Source: Selenomonas sp. (lineage in GTDB: Bacteria; Bacillota; Negativicutes; Selenomonadales; Selenomonadaceae). From it: DNA of 64,000 nt. Location of the stretch: assembly GCA_022482925.1 (NCBI GenBank), contig JAKVOG010000009.1, positions 1-64,000 on the forward strand. The letters are read 5' to 3'. The position numbers were made by a program, and so were the translations under genes. The notes below the pieces were generated by a model. The model saw only the letters and a program-made list of their open reading frames with translations, was not told where the DNA came from and searched no databases. How positions within the stretch are numbered: the first letter of the stretch is position 1; the number at the start of each line of letters is the position of its first letter. Positions 57,856 through 64,000 of this stretch are shown piece after piece.

Positions 57856-60117
57856 TTATTTCATCCGTTTAATGACCAAATGTCCCTTGGCCACTTCCTT
57901 ACGGTGGCAATGCGGACATTCATTTTCGATGATTCCAGTATAACCGCAGACCGGGTCACGGTCAACTGGATGATTGATGGAAAAATACCCCATGTTCGCA
58001 TCATGCATCGCCCGGACCACCTGCTCGAAGGCCTTGACGTTCTTCGTCGGATCGCCGTCCATCTCGATGTAGGCGATATGACCGGCATTCTCCAGTGCAT
58101 GATATGGTGCCTCGATGCGGATTTTGTCAATGGCCTTGATGGGATAGTAGACCGGCACGTGACTGGAATTCGTCATGTACTCGCGATCCGTAACCCCAGG
58201 GACAATGCCATAGGTCTTCTGATTGGAGCGCTGGAACTGACCAGCAGTTGATTCTGCCGGCGTTGCAAAGCAGGTCCAGTTCATGTGCTCCTTCTCGGAA
58301 TAATCATCAAGTGCCGACCGCAAATGACCGACAATCTTAAGCCCCAGCTGCTGGGCTTCTTCACTCTCACCATGATGCTTGCCGATCAGTGCCTTAAGGC
58401 ACTCTGCCAAGCCGCAGAAACCGACCGAATAGGATGCATGTTTAAGCACATCCTTGATACTGTCACCCGGCTTAAGCTGATCACTGCCCATCCAGATACC
58501 CTGTCCCATGAGGAACGGATAGTTATAGACATGCTTCTGCTCAATAACATGCAGCCGCTCCAGCAGGTAATCATGAGACACCTTGATATACTTATCAAGA
58601 AGCGTCCAGAACGTGTCAAGATTTCCCTTGGCTTCCAGCGCCAGCTTCGGCAGGTTGATCGTCGTAAAGGAGAAGTTCCCGCGGCTGCCGGATTCCTCCG
58701 GGCCATTGACGTTCGCCATGACACGCGTACGGCACCCCATCGTAGCCACCGTGGAATTATAGTCACCCGGCTTGTAATATTTGAGATTATACGGCGCATC
58801 GATATTCACGAAGTTCGGGAACAGACGCTTTGCACTGGTCTTGCAGGCCTGCTGGAACAAATCGTAGTTCTTATCCTCCGGATTGTAGTTGACGCCAGCC
58901 TTGAGCTGGAATACCGAAATCGGGAAAATTGGGGTCTCGCCGTTCCCCAGTCCCGCCCAAATGGCCTTGAGGACCTCACGGGTGGCCAGACGGCCTTCCG
59001 GCGACGTATCCATACCATAGTTGATCGAGCTGAACGGAACCTGCGCCCCCGCACGGCTGTGCAGGGTATTGAAGTTATGAATCAGTGCTTCCATCGACTG
59101 ATGCGTTTCCTCAACTACATCCGTGCAAGCCAGATGATAGATGGCCTTTGCATCTTTCTCCACCTGATCGACCGGCTGATGATAGGTATCCGCCAGCAAC
59201 GCCCGGATTGCCTGCCCGATTGCAGCCACCGACTCACCAGCATTCGGATCCTCGCTGCTTTCCGTATAGCTGCAGCGCGTGTAATCCATGACCGCATCGA
59301 AATGCTTACGAAAGGTCTTCTCATCGTCAAAGCTGTTACAGCCGAAACGATACAGCAGTGCCTTATAGGCTTCTTCCCGGACCGCTTTATGGAACGATTT
59401 GCGCACACCCTCAGCCATTGCATAATCGAATGCATTGATGGACTGGCCACCGAACATATCATTCTGATTGGACTGGATTGCAATGCAGGCCAGGCTCGCA
59501 TAGGCCCGAATCGAATTCGGCTCACGCAGGAAACCATGCCCCGTGGAAAAACCACCATGGAACAGTTTCAACAGATCGATCTGGCAGCAATTGAACGTGA
59601 TGAGCGAGAAATCCTTATCATGAATATGGATCCAGTTCTCTTTATCGGCTTCACGGAATTCATCGGTCAGCACATAATTGTCTACAAAATGCTTGGAACC
59701 TTCTGCCCCGAGCTTCAACATGATTCCCATAGAAGCATCCGTGTTGATATTGGCATTATCACGCTTCAGATCAACATCGACAGCATCCGCAAAGAAAATA
59801 TCCTTATAAGACTCCATCAGATGCTTCTGAGCCGCCCGGCGCTCCGTATGCTTCTGACGATACGTGATGTACTTCTTGGCCACGTCATAGAAGTCATACT
59901 TCATGAGCTCCTGCTCAACGATATCCTGGATTTCCTCAACGCTGACATTCTCACGATCCTGGACATCCCACTCAACCTGACTGGCCACTTCATCGATATC
60001 CTTGTCCGTCATCCGGCTGCCACCATCCACATTGGCCCCGGCAATCGCATTGAAGATCTTCTCGCGGTCATAAGCCACGGTATGGCCAGAACGCTTTGTC
60101 ACTGTCTTTAAATTCAT
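57856..60117 (-). CDS. nrdD: Anaerobic ribonucleoside-triphosphate reductase NrdD, lacking the usual glycyl-radical tail
   Basis: 753 residues. N-terminal ATP-cone (KRSGHTVAYDREKIFNAIAG), then the class III catalytic domain: HDKDFSLITFNCCQIDLLKL, FPNFVNIDAP, TMGCRTRV with the thiyl Cys, SVGFCGLAECLKALIG. The zinc-binding end CGYTGIIENECPHCHRK is present, but the expected RVTGYLVG-like glycyl-radical loop after it is missing; the protein ends KGHLVIKRMK. No alternative frame there supplies the motif. NrdG is not adjacent. Two NrdR-like boxes lie upstream. The start is at a weak RBS preceded by an out-of-frame uORF with a strong one. Confidence 0.85.
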   Translation of the reverse strand: MNLKTVTKRSGHTVAYDREKIFNAIAGANVDGGSRMTDKDIDEVASQVEWDVQDRENVSVEEIQDIVEQELMKYDFYDVAKKYITYRQKHTERRAAQKHLMESYKDIFFADAVDVDLKRDNANINTDASMGIMLKLGAEGSKHFVDNYVLTDEFREADKENWIHIHDKDFSLITFNCCQIDLLKLFHGGFSTGHGFLREPNSIRAYASLACIAIQSNQNDMFGGQSINAFDYAMAEGVRKSFHKAVREEAYKALLYRFGCNSFDDEKTFRKHFDAVMDYTRCSYTESSEDPNAGESVAAIGQAIRALLADTYHQPVDQVEKDAKAIYHLACTDVVEETHQSMEALIHNFNTLHSRAGAQVPFSSINYGMDTSPEGRLATREVLKAIWAGLGNGETPIFPISVFQLKAGVNYNPEDKNYDLFQQACKTSAKRLFPNFVNIDAPYNLKYYKPGDYNSTVATMGCRTRVMANVNGPEESGSRGNFSFTTINLPKLALEAKGNLDTFWTLLDKYIKVSHDYLLERLHVIEQKHVYNYPFLMGQGIWMGSDQLKPGDSIKDVLKHASYSVGFCGLAECLKALIGKHHGESEEAQQLGLKIVGHLRSALDDYSEKEHMNWTCFATPAESTAGQFQRSNQKTYGIVPGVTDREYMTNSSHVPVYYPIKAIDKIRIEAPYHALENAGHIAYIEMDGDPTKNVKAFEQVVRAMHDANMGYFSINHPVDRDPVCGYTGIIENECPHCHRKEVAKGHLVIKRMK

Positions 60118-60151
60118 AGACTTTCATGATGCCCCACATATGCGGCACCAT
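60068..60151 (-). CDS. 27-residue upstream frame overlapping the nrdD start
   Basis: GGGGGAGG six bases before ATG 60151 begins a frame MVPHMWGIMKVYEFKD that ends inside nrdD. The nrdD ATG (60117) itself has almost no Shine-Dalgarno sequence. It could be a leader peptide used for coupling, or a sign of a sequence error. No homology is claimed. Confidence 0.3.
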   Translation of the reverse strand: MVPHMWGIMKVYEFKDSDKAFWPYRGL

Positions 60152-60164
60152 TTTACGCCTCCCC

Positions 60165-60207
60165 CTATATCTTGTGGTTTTTTTATGTCGTAACGGTATA
60201 TATTGTA
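60165..60207 (-). promoter_or_regulatory. Tandem NrdR boxes in the nrdD promoter
   Basis: On the minus strand ACAATATATA (60197-60206) and ACAAGATATA (60166-60175) start 31 bp apart. Sequence and three-helical-turn spacing match tandem NrdR boxes of ribonucleotide reductase promoters. A TTGATA -35-like hexamer overlaps the upstream box. Confidence 0.68.
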
Positions 60208-60266
60208 TCAAAGAACCTGTTTCTGCGCAATGGCAAAAAGTCACATCCCCCCCGTTTTCGCGCATG

Positions 60267-60300
60267 AAAAAGGCGGGGAAACGTTAATCCTCGCCCTTTT
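60267..60300. terminator. Hairpin terminator between ohrR and nrdD
   Basis: AAAAAGGCGGGGA and TCCTCGCCCTTTT pair around a short loop, giving T runs on both strands. It ends the ohrR transcript. Confidence 0.65.
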
Positions 60301-60313
60301 GGCCCTTAGAAAA

Positions 60314-60777
60314 TTATTTTTTTGTTTCCTTCTTGTCACCTTGGTCCAGAATATCCATCAGATGATATAACAAACGATATAATTGATCTGACTCCGTTGC
60401 CGAAAAATCCCCTAGCAAATTGGCTTATCGCCGCCGGAACCTTCACGGCCTGTGCCCTCAATTTAACGCCATCGTCTGTGATACTGGCAATCACAACCCG
60501 TTCATCCTTCGTTGAACGCTCCCGCCGCAGGTAACCTTTTTCCTCAAGCTTCTTCAATAATGGTGTCAGTGTCCCCGAATCAAGATGCAGACGGACGCCC
60601 CAGATCCTTGACGCTTACCTGTTCTTCTTCCCAAAGAACCATCATCGTGATGTACTGCGTATAAGTCAGCCCCAGCTCCTCCAAAGATGGACGATATGCC
60701 TTAACGATCTCTCTGGCGCAGGCATATAATGGAAAACACAGCTGATCCTCTAACTTCATTGAATCCGATTTCCCCAT
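60314..60777 (-). CDS. ohrR: OhrR-type MarR repressor (two frameshifts)
   Basis: About 154 residues over three frames. The N-terminus LEDQLCFPLYACAREIVKAY carries the peroxide-sensing Cys of OhrR; YTQYITMMVLWEEEQVSVKDL, RLHLDSGTLTPLLKKLEEKG and the DERV wing follow; the C-terminus reads LLGDFSATESDQLYRLLY in a third frame. Shifts fall at 60597-60601 (CCCC) and near 60415-60425. The family represses an organic-peroxide reductase (ohr), which is not seen nearby. Confidence 0.8.
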
Positions 60778-60939
60778 AATTATTCCTCACTTCCAGCCTA
60801 TTGCGGGAACCTCAGTGCCCCTTAGCTTATTAAATTCCACATCAGACGGACTATCTCCTGCTGAATTGACGAAAAAGCCGATTTCATGTAGAATTATCAG
60901 TGGTTTACTATCATCTGACAATAGAAAGAAGATACTATC

Positions 60940-62798
60940 ATGAATACAACCTATCAGGATCATATGATCCGCTGGCTGACAGGCCGCTGCCAGCTACTTC
61001 GTCCTTGTGATTGCCTTTCTATATTAATATAGGGACAGGACATGGGCGCACAGTACTTCATGCCGATCCTGCTGCCCATACTGGCCGCACTGGTAGCTGG
61101 TCCAGTACGGCTCGCGGGTTCCGCTCTTCTCATGGGCCTTCCGCTGCCAAATCTGCTGACAGGACTCGGCTGGTGCACCGCATTCCCGCTGCTCTATGCC
61201 TGGACCTACTCAGTCCGGTCTGGTACCAGTCCAAGATCTGCTTCGACTTCATCGTCGGGCACAGGCAGCATTTATTCCTGCTGACCTGCCCTGGAGGCTT
61301 CGCTCTTACCGACTGGGCCACGTGAAGATCACCGCCGGCCTTCATGGCCGGTGCTGAACTTTCCTCGGTCTGCGCTATACCGTTCATGCAGTACACTTAC
61401 TACTGCCTGGTCTGGCACTGCCTCTCACCGGCTTCCGTGATGGCGCTTTACCTGACCAATTACCGGGAAAGCATCGACTTCATTGAATCGAACCTTGGCT
61501 TCCTGCCCGCCACGATCATCTTCATTGGCTTTGCCGTTTTTCTTTATGTCTGCTGGCGTGTGCATCTGATTTTTGCCCGCCGGACGCTGACCGAAGATAC
61601 CACCGCCGGACGGATGGGCGCACTGGCCTTCCTGGTCGTCGCAATGATGACGGCTGAAGGCTGGTATCTGCCCCAGACCTCTGTCGCAGATCTCTGGAAC
61701 GATGTCATCAGCTACGTCAATCAGACGCAGGAATACAGCATCGGACATGATGAGCGCTTCGACAGCCTGATGATCGACAACCGCACGACCCTGGCAGCCA
61801 AGGCTCCGGGTACCGTTATCATCGTCATCGGCGAATCCGCTTCCCGCAATTATATGAAAGCCTATACGCCGGACTTCCCATACGAGGATACCCCATGGCT
61901 CAGCCAGAAACTGGCCAGCCAGGATCCAGGATTCCTGAAATTCGATAATGTATATTCTTCGTGGTCCCAGACTGTCCCCGTACTGCAGCGCGCTCTTACA
62001 GAGCAGAGCCAGTACAACGGCAAAGAGTTCTTCGACTCTGCATCCATCGTAGATGTCGCCAAGAAATCCGGTTATGAAACCTGGTGGTTCAGCAATCAGG
62101 GCCGTTACGGACAGTATGACAGTGCCATCACACTCGTAGCCAAGACCGCTGACCATGCAGACTGGACCGATGATTCCTATAACTTCTCGGACAAGTATGA
62201 TGAATCACTCATGCAGTATCTGACCCAGCTGGATCCGACGAAAAACAATTTCGTCGTACTGCATATCATGGGCAGCCATATCTATTATAATAATCGCTAT
62301 CCAGAACAGTTCAACCAGTTCAAGACCGAAGATGGTGAATCAACTGTATCGTCCATGCCGTCTTATGCCAACAGCATACTCTACACAGACTATGTGTTGT
62401 CACAGGTGTTCGATTACGCACAGAAAAACCTGAACCTGCAGGCCATGGTCTACTTCTCCGATCACGGCGAAAACCTGGAAATCTCGCATAATCCTGATGT
62501 CTTCAGCTTCGACATGGTCCGCATCCCGATGTGGATCTACCTATCGCCAGCCTATCAGCAGGCACTGCCAGGCCATACAAGAGCCATGCGCCAGCATCAG
62601 TCACGCTACTTCACGAATGATATGCTCTACGACACCATTTGTGGACTGCTGAATGCACCATCAAGCCGCTATAATCCGGAGCAAGACTTTGCCAGCCAAA
62701 CATACGGCTTTACCCGTCAGGACCTGACAACGATGCTCGGCCAACACCGGCTCACCGAGGATCCGGATGGACTTCCGGAAACATTGCCTCAGCCTTAA
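60940..62798 (+). CDS. Phosphoethanolamine transferase-like sulfatase-fold protein, N-terminus damaged
   Basis: The C-terminal ~450 residues (61344-62798) are intact: GTVIIVIGESASRNYMKAY with the nucleophile Ser/Thr region, VVLHIMGSHIYYNNRYP, and YFSDHGENLEISH metal ligands, matching the EptA/CptA family that decorates lipid A or lipopolysaccharide core. The preceding membrane domain (60940-61343) is broken by several shifts and a stop: GQDMGAQYFMPILLPILAAL and FDFIVG lie in different frames. Either a decaying gene or a poor-quality stretch. The 160 bp upstream separates it from divergent ohrR. No other lipid A gene adjoins. Confidence 0.7.
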
Positions 62799-62803
62799 TT
62801 CTC

Positions 62804-62842
62804 AAAAAAATAAGCGTGTGGAAAATCCACACGCTTATTTTT
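62804..62842. terminator. Bidirectional terminator
   Basis: AAATAAGCGTGTGGA and its complement around an AAA loop, with A and T runs outside. It serves the eptA-like gene and the convergent small membrane gene. Confidence 0.88.
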
Positions 62843-63209
62843 TATGTATCGGTCCAAACCAGACCCAAAATAATATTGGAAAAATAATGAACTCCAGCAC
62901 CAAAATGGCAGCAAACAATCCATTAATAAAATCCCAGCTCAGAATCAGGGGCTCATTCTCATCCTCGGGGCCAGGACCAGGGTGCGGCGGTCTTTCACCT
63001 TCAGCCAATGAACCATCAACGATCCGAGGCCCTTTGTGATGCCGGTCCGACGAAAAATCAGTCTGCTCCGATACAGACTTCTGCTCTACTGATGGCAGCT
63101 GTGTAAACCAGGCTACACCGACTACTGCCAAAATCAGCACCCCAACGGATACCACAACAATTTTCCAACGGCACCTATGTCCCGCCAAAATTGATGTATT
63201 CTCCTCCAT
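62835..63209 (-). CDS. Small two-helix membrane protein
   Basis: About 124 residues from the ATG at 63209 (GGGGAG seven bases upstream). Helices IVVVSVGVLILAVVGVAWF and GLFAAILVLEFIIFPILFWV enclose a ~55-residue hydrophilic, Pro/His-rich loop (RPPHPGPGPEDENEP). No family recognised. The 3' end overlaps the terminator region. Possibly an envelope or signalling accessory protein; function unknown. Confidence 0.6.
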   Translation of the reverse strand: MEENTSILAGHRCRWKIVVVSVGVLILAVVGVAWFTQLPSVEQKSVSEQTDFSSDRHHKGPRIVDGSLAEGERPPHPGPGPEDENEPLILSWDFINGLFAAILVLEFIIFPILFWVWFGPIHKK

Positions 63210-63331
63210 CTTCATACTCCCCTTGCCACAATACACACAAGAGTCCTTTCCTATATACATTTAATCCATTTTTAATTTAGTATTGTACACGCTTCAGCGA
63301 CCTTTGTCAAATATCGGCCGCCCACATTCAT

Positions 63332-64000
63332 TTATACCCCACGATTATCAAATGTCGGCACGAACTTCTCCGAAGCAGTTTGTCCCTCCTGCACATAGCA
63401 ATTCGTAATGCCAAGATCAATAGCATGATTGACAACCGATTCATATTCAAAGGTCGTCAATCGCCGGTTCATCCCCTTATGCTCAGCAGCCTTATACATC
63501 GGCGTATATTGATTCATAAGGCTGATTTGTATCGTATCCCCAAAGTTCTGCCAGAGCCAATCCAGGATGCGCATACTCTCATGACGATGTCCCGGCAGCA
63601 CAAGATGCCGTACCAGTACGCCACGACGCAGCTGTCCATCCTCATCGAACTGCAGCGAGCCGGCAATCTCCACCATCCGGCGGATAGCCGCACTCGCCAT
63701 CGGGAAATAATCCTCTGCCTGGGAATATTCCTTAGCACTCGCCGCCTCAATATATTTCAGGTCCGGCAGAAACACATCCACATAATCACGCAGTGACTCA
63801 ATCGTCTCCACCGTCTCATAGGCACCGGAATTATAAACCACCGGAAGCCGAAAGCCCTTCGCCCTGGCCATATCCAGCGCATGGATGATCTGAGGCACAT
63901 AGTGTGTCGGCGTGACCAGATCCAGCGTCGCAGCACCACGCTGCTGCTGTTCCAGAAATATCTCAGCCAACCGCTCATCCGTCACTTCTACCCCCTTGCC
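63332..64000 (-). CDS. Radical SAM enzyme, pyruvate-formate-lyase-activating-like (partial)
   Basis: Over 220 residues, N-terminus beyond the right edge. Motifs include DLVTPTHYVPQIIHALDMA, VVYNSGAYETVETI, DVFLPDLKYIEA and LVRHLVLPGH, which match the PflA-like radical SAM family (PflX/YfmL-type). The CxxxCxxC cluster would be in the missing part. It activates or modifies an unknown partner. Confidence 0.78.
   Translation of the reverse strand, partial: GKGVEVTDERLAEIFLEQQQRGAATLDLVTPTHYVPQIIHALDMARAKGFRLPVVYNSGAYETVETIESLRDYVDVFLPDLKYIEAASAKEYSQAEDYFPMASAAIRRMVEIAGSLQFDEDGQLRRGVLVRHLVLPGHRHESMRILDWLWQNFGDTIQISLMNQYTPMYKAAEHKGMNRRLTTFEYESVVNHAIDLGITNCYVQEGQTASEKFVPTFDNRGV

Noticed and set aside
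58285-60111. Long open frame opposite nrdD
   Set aside because: It is antisense to a well-conserved gene, has no RBS and its translation is rich in His, Arg, Gln and Ile with no recognisable domain; a composition shadow of a GC-rich gene.

Overview
The window reads as chromosome of a Gram-negative (diderm) Firmicute, most likely a Selenomonas/Mitsuokella-like member of the Negativicutes. The evidence is indirect: an outer-membrane porin with an N-terminal coiled coil and a C-terminal Phe sits in a Firmicutes-type cellobiose PTS operon, and there are a Bacillus-type OhrR, an anaerobic ribonucleotide reductase, a group 4 hydrogenase membrane arm and a b558-type succinate/fumarate reductase anchor. 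This is an anaerobic fermenter. Most of the window is GC-rich; parts of an 18-kb island are clearly AT-richer.

Layout. 1-5401 (minus): hydrogenase-4/formate-hydrogenlyase-like operon hyfB-C-E-F-G, running off the left edge. 5402-6000: structured hyfB leader and an unannotated type I toxin-antitoxin locus (22-residue membrane peptide plus convergent antisense RNA). 6107-9297: PLD/DExH helicase with a DUF3427-like C-terminus. 9378-10093: hemolysin III/TrhA-like protein. 10176-16244: three insertion sequences (IS30, IS1634-like, IS66) stacked in one former intergenic region; target duplications let the ancestral sequence be rebuilt. 16261-18239: rubrerythrin-like protein and a reduced preA/preT pair.

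18414-36598: integrative mobilizable island in the 3' half of a tRNA-Arg(CCU) gene, bounded by 49-bp perfect repeats. It carries tyrosine integrase, relaxase and MobC, a MobB-like gene overlapping the relaxase out of frame, a replication protein, an XRE repressor with palindromic operators, a type I restriction-modification operon with a PIN-like nuclease gene inside it (hsdM-pin-hsdS-hsdR, now split by an IS4-type element), an AlbA/Schlafen-like ATPase coupled to a RelB/DinJ-type antitoxin, and a reverse transcriptase preceded by about 300 nt of structured, apparently non-coding DNA. The last unit resembles the published DRT2 type of defence system. The complement of the RNA-like region contains a 77-codon stop-free frame with a strong ribosome binding site.

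36739-47431: assorted genes (pRiA4b ORF-3-like protein, BrnQ, MdtG-like MFS pump, secreted HAD phosphatase, M13 peptidase, orphan b558 anchor, MurP-like PTS, STAS protein). 47556-57837 (minus): a beta-glucan utilisation locus made of an RpiR regulator, PTS IIC, porin, IIB, IIA, GH1 phospho-glucosidase, GH16 glucanase and GH9 glucanase; an ISL3 element replaced the last five codons of the GH16 gene. 57856-64000: nrdD with tandem NrdR-like boxes, ohrR, a damaged phosphoethanolamine-transferase-like gene, a small membrane protein and a radical SAM enzyme cut by the right edge.

At least fifteen single-base frameshifts break otherwise conserved genes (hyfG, hyfF, helicase, hlyIII, IS1634 transposase, AlbA ATPase, dinJ, M13 peptidase, STAS, ohrR, eptA). 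Many lie in short C/G or A runs, so base-calling error is at least as likely as true decay; these genes are given as single loci.
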